Assembly (NCBI GenBank): GCA_011523445.1
Contig: WTGT01000342.1
Location: 1-21,319, forward strand
DNA: 21,319 nucleotides
Origin: Paracoccaceae bacterium
GTDB taxonomy: Bacteria; Pseudomonadota; Alphaproteobacteria; Rhodobacterales; Rhodobacteraceae
Direction: 5' to 3'
Shown one piece after another: positions 7,134 to 15,130 of this stretch (position 1 is the stretch's first letter; every line of letters starts with the position of its first letter). The position numbers and the translations under genes were made by a program. Under the pieces are notes generated by a model. It did not search any database. It was not told the DNA's origin and saw only the letters and a list, made by a program, of their open reading frames with translations.

Positions 7134-9545
7134 ATGAAACGAAATTACAGGGTTGTCGTGATCGGCGGAGGAGTCGTAGGAACATCCGTCCTTTATCATT
7201 TAGCAAAATTTGGATGGAGCGATTGTTGTCTCTTGGAAAGATCGGTTTTGGCGGCAGGCTCCTCATGGCATGCTGCTGGTGGTGTACACCCGATTAATGC
7301 TGATCCAAATATGGCGGCACTGCAGGCTTACACTATCGATTTGCTTCATGAAATCGAAAAAGAATCGGAAGAACCAATAGGGTATCACATGGAAGGGGGC
7401 GTTACCATCGCTTGTGCTCCCGAACGGTGGGAATGGCTGTTGTCTCGCTACAGAATTTTCCAGACAATTGGCATTGAGGATTCCCGTTTGATGACCAAGG
7501 ATGAAATCAAGGATCTACATCCCTTCATGAATGTCGATGATGTGGCAGGGGGATTGTGGACTGATCGGGAAGGTTTCGTTGATACCACTGGAACTGTCAG
7601 GGGGTATGCTTCTGCTGCCAAGAAACGAGGGGCTGACGTAATCGAGAACAATAGGGTGCTCGAATTGATCCAAAGGTCTGACAATTGTTGGGAAGTAGTA
7701 ACCGAAAAGGGAACGATCCATACGGAGCATGTAATTAACGCTGCCGGTTTGTGGGCCAAGCAGGTTGGCAGAATGGTGGGTTTGGAACTACCGGTTTCTC
7801 CACTCAAGCATCACTATTTCATTACGGATTCGATACCTGAACTTGCAGATGGCAGCATGAATATCTGCGCATCGGTCGACCCGGAAGGATTTACCTATTC
7901 TCGTCGGGACCAGGACGGCATGCTGGTCGGATTTTATGAACTGGAGCACGAACATTGGTGCATGGATGGTGCGCCGTGGGATTATGGCATGGAGTTGTTT
8001 GAACCTGATGTAGACAGGATATCAGACGAGTTGGACTGGGCCATAAGAAGATATCCGGTATTGGGAAGGGTTGGGGTAAAGACCTGGATCCATGGAGCAT
8101 TTACTTTCTCACCTGATGGAAATCCATTAGTGGGACCGGTACGGGAAGTACCCAATTACTGGTTGGCTTGTGGAGTCATGGCAGGGTTCCTGCAAGGTGG
8201 TGGTGTTGGCAAGACCCTTGCCGAATGGATAATTCATGGTGAACCTGAAACGGATCCCTGGGCCATGGATATTGGCCGGTATGGAAAATTTGCTAGTAAT
8301 CGGGAGTATATAAAACAAACAACCGGTCAGTTTTATTCTCGCAGGTTTGTTATGACTTATCCCAATGAACAATTATGGGGTGGTCGTCCGCTCAAAACTT
8401 CACCAAGCTACAACGAGATGACCGAAAACGGTGCTAGGTGGGGTGAAAGTTGGGGAATGGAGGTACCCATCTTTTTCGGGCCAAGGGAATTCGAGGAAAC
8501 ACCAACACTCAGAAGGTCGAATGCATTTGATATTGTATCGGAAGAATGCAAGGCATCTCGCAACCAGGTTGGGCTTTTGGACATATCCGGATATTCACGA
8601 TTCAAGGTAACGGGTACCAATGCAAGGAAATGGCTTGACTGGATGTTTGCCAGCAGGTTACCCGAAAAAGGACATTGTAGACTGGCACCTGCCCTAGCTA
8701 AATCCGGTCGTTTGATGGGTGATCTGGTCGTGTTGAACTGGGATGATGATGAGTGGTGGATAATGGGTAGCTATTATCTGCGAGAATGGCATATGAGATG
8801 GTTTGCCCAAAACCGCATGGATAATGTTGATGTGACAGACATTTCCGATGCAACTCTGGGCTTTTCCATTTTTGGTCCAAAATCTCGGGAATTGCTTCAA
8901 ATGGTTGCCGACAAGGATGTTTCAAATGAAAAATTCCCCTTCATGGGACTGGAATCGCTTGATATTGGATTAATCAGAACCAAAACTGCCAGAATAACAG
9001 TAACCGGTGAACTGGGTTATGAAATAAATTGTGCGGCAGTTGATCACCTGACACTTTACAACATCCTGAAGGGCGCCTGTGATAAAATAGGGGGCAGGGA
9101 AGTCGGGTTCTATGCTGTGGGTTCCTTGCGTCTGGAGAAGAGTTTTGGAATTTGGAGTGCCGAATTCCGAAATGAATATACACCCGGGGAAGCTGGTGTT
9201 ATCAGGTGGATTGATTTTGACAAGGGAGATTTTATCGGCCGATCAGCAGTTTTGGAGGAATCCCGGGGAACTCCAAAGCGAAGGTTGGTAACCTTGGAAG
9301 TCAAGACCGAAAATTCTGATGCAACCGGATACGAGCCAATCTGGCATGGATCAAAACGAGTTGGGTTTATCACATCCGGTGGATATGGTCACACCATACA
9401 AAAAAGCCTAGCCATGGGCTATGTCGATACGGAATTCTCTGAACCGGGAACCAAATTGACAACACATATCATTAGCGAGGAATTTCCGGCTGAAGTCATC
9501 AAGCCCTCACCCCATGATCCGATGGGTAAAAGGATGAGAAGTTAG
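7134..9545 (+). CDS. FAD-dependent oxidoreductase with C-terminal GcvT domain (dimethylglycine/sarcosine dehydrogenase-like)
   Basis: 803-aa two-part enzyme of the dimethylglycine/sarcosine dehydrogenase family, which oxidises N-methyl amino acids and can pass the one-carbon unit to tetrahydrofolate. The N-terminal DAO domain has the FAD dinucleotide motif VVIGGGVVGTSV (residues 8-19), the ribose-binding acidic residue in LLER (Glu35), and SSWHAAGGV, whose His46 is the likely covalent flavin attachment site by family analogy. The FAD domain closes near residue 360 with GVMAGFLQGGGVGK. The linker (FAO_M) follows. The GCV_T domain begins around residue 430 (RSNAFDIVSEECKASRNQVG) and the GCV_T_C barrel ends near 790. 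The size agrees with full-length family members. The substrate could be dimethylglycine, sarcosine or another N-methylated compound. Only a weak purine-rich site (AGGCAAAG) precedes the ATG. The next gene starts two bases after the stop. Confidence 0.9.
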   Translation: MKRNYRVVVIGGGVVGTSVLYHLAKFGWSDCCLLERSVLAAGSSWHAAGGVHPINADPNMAALQAYTIDLLHEIEKESEEPIGYHMEGGVTIACAPERWEWLLSRYRIFQTIGIEDSRLMTKDEIKDLHPFMNVDDVAGGLWTDREGFVDTTGTVRGYASAAKKRGADVIENNRVLELIQRSDNCWEVVTEKGTIHTEHVINAAGLWAKQVGRMVGLELPVSPLKHHYFITDSIPELADGSMNICASVDPEGFTYSRRDQDGMLVGFYELEHEHWCMDGAPWDYGMELFEPDVDRISDELDWAIRRYPVLGRVGVKTWIHGAFTFSPDGNPLVGPVREVPNYWLACGVMAGFLQGGGVGKTLAEWIIHGEPETDPWAMDIGRYGKFASNREYIKQTTGQFYSRRFVMTYPNEQLWGGRPLKTSPSYNEMTENGARWGESWGMEVPIFFGPREFEETPTLRRSNAFDIVSEECKASRNQVGLLDISGYSRFKVTGTNARKWLDWMFASRLPEKGHCRLAPALAKSGRLMGDLVVLNWDDDEWWIMGSYYLREWHMRWFAQNRMDNVDVTDISDATLGFSIFGPKSRELLQMVADKDVSNEKFPFMGLESLDIGLIRTKTARITVTGELGYEINCAAVDHLTLYNILKGACDKIGGREVGFYAVGSLRLEKSFGIWSAEFRNEYTPGEAGVIRWIDFDKGDFIGRSAVLEESRGTPKRRLVTLEVKTENSDATGYEPIWHGSKRVGFITSGGYGHTIQKSLAMGYVDTEFSEPGTKLTTHIISEEFPAEVIKPSPHDPMGKRMRS

Positions 9546-9547
9546 GA

Positions 9548-10723
9548 ATGTTTAAATTTATTGGGATTGGGCAATTATACCTGATTATAACGTCAATCTG
9601 TTTGTTGGCATGGGGTTTACAACCCACACATGGTGCCCAATACCAATTGGAATCCACGAAGGTCAAAGTTGAAAGAGTTGTTTCAAAGCTGAAGGTGCCC
9701 TGGAGTGTGGCTTTTCTACCCGAATGTGAAATACTTGTTACTGAAAGGAGGGGGAATCTATTTCACTTTGATTCGAGAGGAGGGAAAACAAAGGTTGAGC
9801 ATGGTTTGAAGATTTTTGCCAAGGGCCAAGGTGGTCTACTGGATGTAGTTGCCAAAAGTGATTTCCAGAATTCCAGGGAAATCTTTCTTTCCTATTCAGC
9901 AATAAACCAGAGGGGGTTAGCCGGAACTTCGGTCAGTCGGGGGGTACTATCACGCAACAATGACCAATTACGGGATGAAACCGAAATTTTTGAAATGGTT
10001 CCAGGTACGAATGGAAATCGGCATTTCGGATCCAGAATTGTTGAAAACACCGATGGAACAATTTTTATTACCATTGGAGACCGTGGAGAACGAGAGTCCT
10101 CTCAGGACTTAACTTCACATAACGGAACTGTTGTTCGAATTAATTCCGACGGGACGGTCCCAGAGAACAATCCATTCGTACATAAAGATGACATCCTACC
10201 GGAAATCTGGTCCTATGGTCACCGTAATCCACAAGGAGCAGGGTTGGATTTAAATGGCAATCTTTTGGTTTCCGAACATGGACCTCGAGGTGGTGATGAG
10301 GTTAATCTGGTATCAGGTGGAAGGAATTATGGATGGCCAGTAATCGGCTATGGAGTTCATTATTCTGGCCAGAAAGTCGGTATCGGTACATCAAATGAAG
10401 GCATGGAACAACCCGAGTTATATTGGGATCCATCTATAGCTCCATCAGGATTGATGGTTTACTCTGGAAAACTTTGGCCGGATTGGGAGGGTCATGTATT
10501 TGTGGGCTCACTCAAGTTTGATTACATTTCGAGAATAGGTCTAGATCGGAATTTTCAAGAAGCTGAACAGATATCCCTACCTGAAACCAAAAGGGTAAGA
10601 GACGTCAGGGAAGCTCCGGATGGGTCAATTTGGTTTATATCCGAGGACAGGGGAAGTATTTACAGAATGGTACCTGATAACCATTCTGATGCAGGGGAAA
10701 CCTGTAAATTCCTTACCCGTTAG
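9548..10723 (+). CDS. Secreted PQQ-dependent sugar dehydrogenase-type protein (GSDH/YliI family)
   Basis: 391-aa predicted periplasmic beta-propeller protein of the glucose/sorbosone dehydrogenase family (Asd/YliI-like). A Sec signal peptide spans residues 1 to about 30 (hydrophobic LYLIITSICLLAWGL, then THGA). Family motifs in order are VPWSVAFLP, GQGGLLDV, RHFGSRI with the probable catalytic His159, TIGDRGER, IWSYGHRNPQG, SEHGPRGGDEVN, GRNYGWPVIGYG, GMEQPELYWDPSIAPSG and RVRDVREAPDGSIWF. The length is typical. Soluble members oxidise aldose sugars with PQQ and calcium; many bacterial homologues have no proven substrate. The ATG begins two bases after the TAG of the upstream flavoprotein, so they are cotranscribed. 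A functional link between the two is not obvious. No PQQ synthesis genes are present here. Confidence 0.9.
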   Translation: MFKFIGIGQLYLIITSICLLAWGLQPTHGAQYQLESTKVKVERVVSKLKVPWSVAFLPECEILVTERRGNLFHFDSRGGKTKVEHGLKIFAKGQGGLLDVVAKSDFQNSREIFLSYSAINQRGLAGTSVSRGVLSRNNDQLRDETEIFEMVPGTNGNRHFGSRIVENTDGTIFITIGDRGERESSQDLTSHNGTVVRINSDGTVPENNPFVHKDDILPEIWSYGHRNPQGAGLDLNGNLLVSEHGPRGGDEVNLVSGGRNYGWPVIGYGVHYSGQKVGIGTSNEGMEQPELYWDPSIAPSGLMVYSGKLWPDWEGHVFVGSLKFDYISRIGLDRNFQEAEQISLPETKRVRDVREAPDGSIWFISEDRGSIYRMVPDNHSDAGETCKFLTR

Positions 10724-10849
10724 ACACAGATTGTACTAGCATAAATCGCCCACTTCGAACCCTTTTAGGAAATATTGTGGTTTTTTCAGTCTGGATTTTG
10801 GCTTCTACCGGATTATATCAAGTATAAATTCAGTAGATGGAGATGAATA

Positions 10850-12232
10850 ATGACTGGTGATTGGACTAAATCGGCATGGAGAAGCAAGCCACGGATTCAA
10901 ATGCCAGATTATCCTGACCAGGGTAAACTTGACCGGGTACAAAACCAACTTGCAATGAGTCCTCCTTTGGTATTTGCCGGGGAAGTCAGACAGTTGAGAA
11001 ATGAACTTGCAAAAGTATGTGAAGGCAAGGCTTTTTTGCTACAGGGTGGTGACTGCGCCGAAAGTTTTCAGGAATACAATGCTGATTCCATCAGGGATAC
11101 ATTCAGGGTTCTGCTGCAAATGGCAATTGTCCTTACCTTTGGTGCCAAACGTCCAATAGTCAAGATCGGCAGGATGGCAGGTCAGTTTGCCAAACCAAGA
11201 TCATCATCTGTTGAAACTGTTGATGATGTCGAACTTCCCAGCTACCGGGGGGATATGATCAATGACATTGAGTTCAGTGAATCTTCCAGGATACCCGATC
11301 CTGAAAGGATGCTAACTGCCTACTCCCAGTCTGCTGCAACCCTGAACCTACTCAGGGCATTTAGCCATGGTGGTTATGCCGATATCACGAGGGTACATAC
11401 TTGGAATCTAGAATTCACCGAGAAAAGTGATTCTGAAAAGTATCATCAAATTGCCAACCGTATCACTGATGCTTTGGAGTTTATGGAAGCTGCAGGAGTC
11501 AATGCTGAAAAATTGAATACCCTTAGACAGGTCGATTTCTACACCAGCCATGAAGCACTGTTGCTGGAATATGAGGAAATGCTCAGTCGCGTTGATTCCT
11601 TGACAGGGGATATCATAGCTGGTTCCGGTCACTTCATTTGGATTGGTGATCGAACTAGGCAGCCAGATGGGGCACATGTTGAATTTTGTAGGGGAGTACA
11701 AAATCCTTTGGGTATCAAGTGCGGCCCGAGTATTACCCCAGAAGATTTAAAAGTCCTATTGGAAAAACTCAATCCTCAAAACGAAGCTGGCCGGATTACC
11801 CTGATTGCTCGTTTTGGCAACAACAAGGTCGCGGATTATCTCCCCAATCTCATCAAAGCTGTAAAGGAAGCTGGAGCGAATGTTATCTGGTCTTGTGACC
11901 CGATGCATGGAAACACTGAAAAATCCTCTTCTGGCTACAAAACGAGACGGTTTGAAAATGTGCTTGGTGAAGTTCACCAGTTTTTCGATGTTCACCACGA
12001 TGAAGGAACAATTCCAGGTGGAGTACATTTTGAAATGACTGGTAAGGATGTTACCGAATGCACTGGTGGATTGAGTGCAGTATCTGATGAAGATCTAGGT
12101 GATCGATACCATACGGTCTGTGATCCTCGGTTGAATTCCTCTCAGGCTTTGGAATTGGCTTTTCTTGTTTCAGAGGAATTAGCAAGCAGGATATCCAGAA
12201 ACAACGGCCCAAATAAGGTTCGTGCAGCTTGA
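10850..12232 (+). CDS. aroG: 3-deoxy-7-phosphoheptulonate synthase, class II
   Basis: First enzyme of the shikimate pathway: joins phosphoenolpyruvate and erythrose 4-phosphate to DAHP in the cytosol. The 460 aa match the class II (AroA_II, plant/mycobacterial) family in length and motifs: SPPLVFAGEVRQLR, the metal-ligand cysteine in FLLQGGDCAESF (Cys69), KIGRMAGQFAKPRS, SGHFIWIGDRTRQ, CDPMHGNTEKSSSGYKTR with the ligand His, GGVHFEMTGKDVTEC with the ligand Glu, and YHTVCDPRLN with the ligand Asp. Ligand assignments follow the Mycobacterium tuberculosis enzyme. The start ATG has GGAG seven bases upstream. The gene appears monocistronic, with a hairpin just after its stop. No aromatic amino acid leader peptide is visible upstream. 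Confidence 0.96.
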   Translation: MTGDWTKSAWRSKPRIQMPDYPDQGKLDRVQNQLAMSPPLVFAGEVRQLRNELAKVCEGKAFLLQGGDCAESFQEYNADSIRDTFRVLLQMAIVLTFGAKRPIVKIGRMAGQFAKPRSSSVETVDDVELPSYRGDMINDIEFSESSRIPDPERMLTAYSQSAATLNLLRAFSHGGYADITRVHTWNLEFTEKSDSEKYHQIANRITDALEFMEAAGVNAEKLNTLRQVDFYTSHEALLLEYEEMLSRVDSLTGDIIAGSGHFIWIGDRTRQPDGAHVEFCRGVQNPLGIKCGPSITPEDLKVLLEKLNPQNEAGRITLIARFGNNKVADYLPNLIKAVKEAGANVIWSCDPMHGNTEKSSSGYKTRRFENVLGEVHQFFDVHHDEGTIPGGVHFEMTGKDVTECTGGLSAVSDEDLGDRYHTVCDPRLNSSQALELAFLVSEELASRISRNNGPNKVRAA

Positions 12233-12248
12233 ACAAAGTAAACAAGTA

Positions 12249-12274
12249 AATAGTATCCCAACCCGGATACTATT
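12249..12274 (+). terminator. 10-bp stem-loop after DAHP synthase gene
   Basis: AATAGTATCC (12249-12258) and GGATACTATT (12265-12274) are perfect reverse complements around a 6-nt loop, 16 nt after the stop codon. No T-run follows directly, so termination efficiency is uncertain. Confidence 0.6.
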
Positions 12275-12522
12275 GCTGGAATTACAATCTGGTTAATTTG
12301 TTTTTTAGTCAGAATCCATACCAATAGCTTACAAAACAGTAAGTGATCTGGACTGTATTCAAAGATGGCATTGATGACTGTTAGTGTTGCTGTAAAAACA
12401 TTCTCACAATAGTCTTGGAGTATACGGATTTGTTTACTGATGAATACTTTCGGATAAATGCTTCTGAATTTAATTGGTTTTATTTGCAACGAACTTTTTT
12501 TTAAATTCTTGCAAAATTAAGG

Positions 12523-12528
12523 TATAAT
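12523..12528 (+). promoter_or_regulatory. Candidate -10 box of the pyrimidine operon
   Basis: Exact TATAAT. A poor -35 (TTTAAA, 12500-12505) lies 17 bp upstream, so an activator may be needed. If used, the leader would be about 125 nt. Confidence 0.4.
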
Positions 12529-12542
12529 CTCAAACCTTATTC

Positions 12543-12558
12543 TCAGGTTATGACCTGA
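12543..12558 (+). promoter_or_regulatory. Palindrome in operon leader, possible operator or leader hairpin
   Basis: TCAGGT and ACCTGA form a perfect 6-bp inverted repeat around TATG, 14 bp after the TATAAT. The symmetry and position suit a repressor operator over the transcription start; an RNA hairpin is the alternative. Confidence 0.35.
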
Positions 12559-12573
12559 AAATTTATAAATCAA

Positions 12574-12596
12574 CAATTTTTGATTTTTGAAAATTG
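12574..12596 (+). repeat. AT-rich inverted repeat in operon leader
   Basis: CAATTTT (12574-12580) pairs with AAAATTG (12590-12596) around a 9-nt loop. Weak pairing; may be incidental. Confidence 0.3.
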
Positions 12597-12617
12597 CTGG
12601 GATTTAGGAAGTATATG

Positions 12618-12637
12618 ATTGTATGAATTATTGTATG
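12618..12637 (+). repeat. 8-bp direct repeat ATTGTATG, 12-bp period
   Basis: Two exact copies (12618-12625, 12630-12637) separated by AATT, ending 23 bp before the ATG of the binding-protein gene. Could be a protein-binding repeat or chance. Confidence 0.35.
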
Positions 12638-12660
12638 CTGAATTTATGAAAGGTGAAATC

Positions 12661-13653
12661 ATGAAGGTAAAATTATTATCTGTTTTAGTCGTTCTATTCG
12701 GTTCGTTGGCTTTTTCTGCACATGCTGCAGACAAGGTAACGCTTCAATTGAAGTGGGTTACACAAGCCCAGTTCGCTGGTTATTATGTTGCTCAGGACAA
12801 GGGTTTCTACGATGAGGAAAATCTTGATGTGGAAATCAATGCCGGTGGCCCGGATATTGCTCCTCCCCAGGTATTAGCAGGTGGAGGTGCTGACGTGATA
12901 ATCGAATGGATGCCTTCGGCTCTTGCCAGCCGTGAAAAAGGACTTCCTTTGGTAAATATTGCACAGCCATTCAAATCGTCCGGCATGATGCTGACATGTC
13001 TGGAGGAATCAGGTGTGACCTCCCCTGCAGATTTTCCGGGAAGAACATTGGGAGTCTGGTTTTTCGGAAATGAATATCCGTTCCTGAGCTGGATGAGCCA
13101 ACTAGGTATCTCAACAGAAGGTGGTGATGATGGGGTCACAGTTCTCAAGCAGGGATTCAATGTTGATCCATTGCTTCAGAAGCAGGCTGATTGTATTTCC
13201 ACAATGACCTACAATGAATACTGGCAAGTTGTGGATGCAGGTATTTCACCTGATGATCTAATTACATTCAAGTACGAGGATCAGGGTGTTGCCACACTTG
13301 AGGATGGAATTTATGTTCATGAAGAAAGCCTGAATGATCCTGCCTTTGTTGATAAAATGGTACGTTTTGTCAGAGCTTCCATGAAGGGCTGGAAATATGC
13401 CGAGGAAAATCCGGATGAAGCCGCGGAAATTGTCCTGGACAATGATGCTACCGGAGCTCAGACCGAAGTTCATCAAAAGCGGATGATGGGAGAGATTGCC
13501 AAATTGACAGCAGGTTCAAATGGTACGCTTGATCCCGCGGATTATGAAAGAACCGTAGCCACCCTATTGGCTGGTGGTTCTGATCCGGTAATTACAGCGG
13601 CACCTGAAGGTGCATGGACACATGCCATTACCGACGAGGCTTTGGGCAATTAA
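12661..13653 (+). CDS. NMT1/THI5-like ABC transporter substrate-binding protein (putative pyrimidine binding)
   Basis: 330-aa periplasmic binding protein of the NMT1/THI5-like group. It starts with a Sec signal peptide of about 22 residues (MKVKLLSVLVVLFGSLAFSAHA) cleaved before ADK. The mature N-terminus carries the hallmark LQLKWVTQAQFAGYYVAQDKGFYDEE, followed by GGPDIAPPQVLAGGGAD and the C-terminal helices. The frame is open 14 codons upstream to a TTG, but AAAGG seven bases before the ATG at 12661 and the clean signal peptide fix this start. It is the first gene of the operon that encodes pyrimidine-degrading enzymes and the matching ATPase and permeases, so the ligand is probably a pyrimidine or dihydropyrimidine (inference from context). 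A related thiamine-precursor (HMP) ligand is the alternative. Confidence 0.88.
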   Translation: MKVKLLSVLVVLFGSLAFSAHAADKVTLQLKWVTQAQFAGYYVAQDKGFYDEENLDVEINAGGPDIAPPQVLAGGGADVIIEWMPSALASREKGLPLVNIAQPFKSSGMMLTCLEESGVTSPADFPGRTLGVWFFGNEYPFLSWMSQLGISTEGGDDGVTVLKQGFNVDPLLQKQADCISTMTYNEYWQVVDAGISPDDLITFKYEDQGVATLEDGIYVHEESLNDPAFVDKMVRFVRASMKGWKYAEENPDEAAEIVLDNDATGAQTEVHQKRMMGEIAKLTAGSNGTLDPADYERTVATLLAGGSDPVITAAPEGAWTHAITDEALGN

Positions 13654-13659
13654 TTCACA

Positions 13660-13690
13660 AGAGTGGCGGTGGAATCTCTGCCGCCACTCT
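13660..13690 (+). terminator. Stem-loop between binding-protein gene and preT
   Basis: AGAGTGGCGG (13660-13669) and CCGCCACTCT (13681-13690) pair perfectly around an 11-nt loop, 6 nt after the stop codon. It is G+C-rich but has no T-tract, so it probably attenuates or stabilises the mRNA 3' end rather than fully terminating. Confidence 0.7.
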
Positions 13691-13775
13691 ACTACCATAG
13701 GATTGGAAAGCCAAAATATCAGTTTTGTAATCCAACCCCATAACACAATCAAGAAGGTTATTTGGTTATAGAGCA

Positions 13776-15101
13776 ATGGGTAATTCAGTCTATTCTTCTG
13801 GAACACTTCCGGCTAGGTTAACACCTGACGAATATGAAGTAAACTTTTCAGACATAAATCCCGGGCTAAGTCCCCATGAAGCCATGGTCGAGGCTGATCG
13901 GTGTTATTTCTGTTATGATGCCCCCTGTGTAACGGCTTGTCCCACGGGAATAGATATTCCACTGTTTATCAGGCAAATTTCTACGGGTACCCCGAGGGCA
14001 GCCGCCAAAACCATATTCGACAGCAACATCTTGGGAGGCATGTGTGCCCGGTCATGTCCAACTGAAAACCTGTGCGAGGGCGCCTGTGTAAGAGAAGTGG
14101 CAGAAAGTGAGCCTGTTGAAATCGGTAGGTTGCAAAGATTTGCCACTGATACCTTGATGGACGAAAACATTCACCCCTACACGCGAGCACATGAGACTGG
14201 TAAGATTATTGCCGTAATCGGGTCCGGACCAGCCGGTTTGGCTTGTTCCCATAGGCTGGCCATGCATGGGCATAATGTTGAGATATTTGAAGAAAAATCC
14301 TTTCTTGGAGGGTTAAATCAAACCGGTATAGCAACTTACAAGACCGTCAATGATTTTGCACAGCAGGAAGTCGAATGGTTGCTGAAAATCGGGGGCATCA
14401 AATTCCAGTTGAATAAAACGGTCAAGGATCTTGAGGACCTGCATAAATTAACTCAAGATTATGATGCTGTCTTTGTGGGGTCAGGATTGGGTGATGTAAA
14501 CAGGTTAAATATTGGCTCGGACAAACTTCAGGAGGCAGTAACATTTATAGAGGAATTGCGACTGGCAAGCGATTATGGAAACATTCCCATCGGAAAAAAC
14601 GTTGTCGTTATCGGAGGTGGCATGACTGCTATTGATGCAGGGGTTCAATCAAAACTGCTTGGGTCTGAGAATGTAACAATTGCTTATCGCAGAAGTAGAT
14701 CTGATATGGGTGCTTCAGAGCATGAAATAAATCTTGCCCTCAAAAATGGTGTCAAGTTGTTAACCAACGCTGTTCCATTGGGTATGTCTGGGGATGGTAC
14801 TGACGAGAAACTTATACTGGGAAGAACAGAAATCATAGATGGTAAAATTCAACAAACCGAAGATACGATTGAACTCCCTGTTGATCAGGTGTTCATGGCC
14901 ATAGGTCAGAAACTTGAATTTGACCCAGGTAGTCTGGCAATTGATGCCGGAAAGATTGTTGTCGATTCTCATGGAAGAACAAGCGTTCCGGGAATTTGGG
15001 CCGGTGGAGATTGTACGAACCTGGGAGAAGATTTAACTGTAACAGCAGTGGCCCAAGGTCGTGATGCCGCCGAGGATATTCATCGTCATTTGAGTAAATA
15101 G
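13776..15101 (+). CDS. preT: NAD(P)-dependent dihydropyrimidine dehydrogenase subunit PreT
   Basis: Flavin and iron-sulphur subunit that takes electrons from NAD(P)H and passes them to PreA for reduction of uracil or thymine; 441 aa. The N-terminal cysteine-rich domain resembles GltD and the N-terminus of mammalian DPD: Cys43, 46, 51 and 55 (CYFCYDAPCVTACP) and Cys90, 94, 100 and 104 (CARSCPTENLCEGAC), enough for two [4Fe-4S] clusters. The FAD motif AVIGSGPAGLAC is at 146-157, and a second nucleotide-binding motif VVVIGGGMTAIDAG marks the NAD(P)H domain. It ends with the typical GIWAGGDCTN and VAQGRDAAEDI. The start ATG lacks a strong ribosome binding site (GAG close by). It lies 29 nt upstream of preA and is cotranscribed with it. 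Confidence 0.95.
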   Translation: MGNSVYSSGTLPARLTPDEYEVNFSDINPGLSPHEAMVEADRCYFCYDAPCVTACPTGIDIPLFIRQISTGTPRAAAKTIFDSNILGGMCARSCPTENLCEGACVREVAESEPVEIGRLQRFATDTLMDENIHPYTRAHETGKIIAVIGSGPAGLACSHRLAMHGHNVEIFEEKSFLGGLNQTGIATYKTVNDFAQQEVEWLLKIGGIKFQLNKTVKDLEDLHKLTQDYDAVFVGSGLGDVNRLNIGSDKLQEAVTFIEELRLASDYGNIPIGKNVVVIGGGMTAIDAGVQSKLLGSENVTIAYRRSRSDMGASEHEINLALKNGVKLLTNAVPLGMSGDGTDEKLILGRTEIIDGKIQQTEDTIELPVDQVFMAIGQKLEFDPGSLAIDAGKIVVDSHGRTSVPGIWAGGDCTNLGEDLTVTAVAQGRDAAEDIHRHLSK

Positions 15102-15130
15102 GTCAGCAACCCAAGATTTGAGGTAGAACA

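Larger units (their letters stand above)
12233..12660. other. Intergenic/leader region of about 430 bp before the pyrimidine operon
   Basis: Contains the hairpin after DAHP synthase, then AT-rich sequence with no supported gene. Near the operon it has two TTGCAA copies 25 bp apart (12484 and 12509), a TATAAT at 12523, two inverted repeats (12543-12558 and 12574-12596) and an 8-bp direct repeat (ATTGTATG at 12618 and 12630). No TPP, FMN or other known riboswitch consensus was recognised. Confidence 0.6.

Noticed and set aside
12142..12489. 115-codon minus-strand frame over the end of the DAHP synthase gene and the following gap
   Set aside because: Half of it is antisense to the well-supported aroG end, it crosses the hairpin at 12249-12274, has no good ribosome binding site and resembles no family.
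12530..12660. TPP riboswitch upstream of the NMT1/THI5-like gene
   Set aside because: The conserved THI-box strings (CTGAGA and the ACC-GAT-TGG segment) are absent; only simple hairpins are present.
12619..12660. TTG start 14 codons upstream of the NMT1-like protein
   Set aside because: The ATG at 12661 has a good ribosome binding site and begins a clean signal peptide; the extension would bury it.
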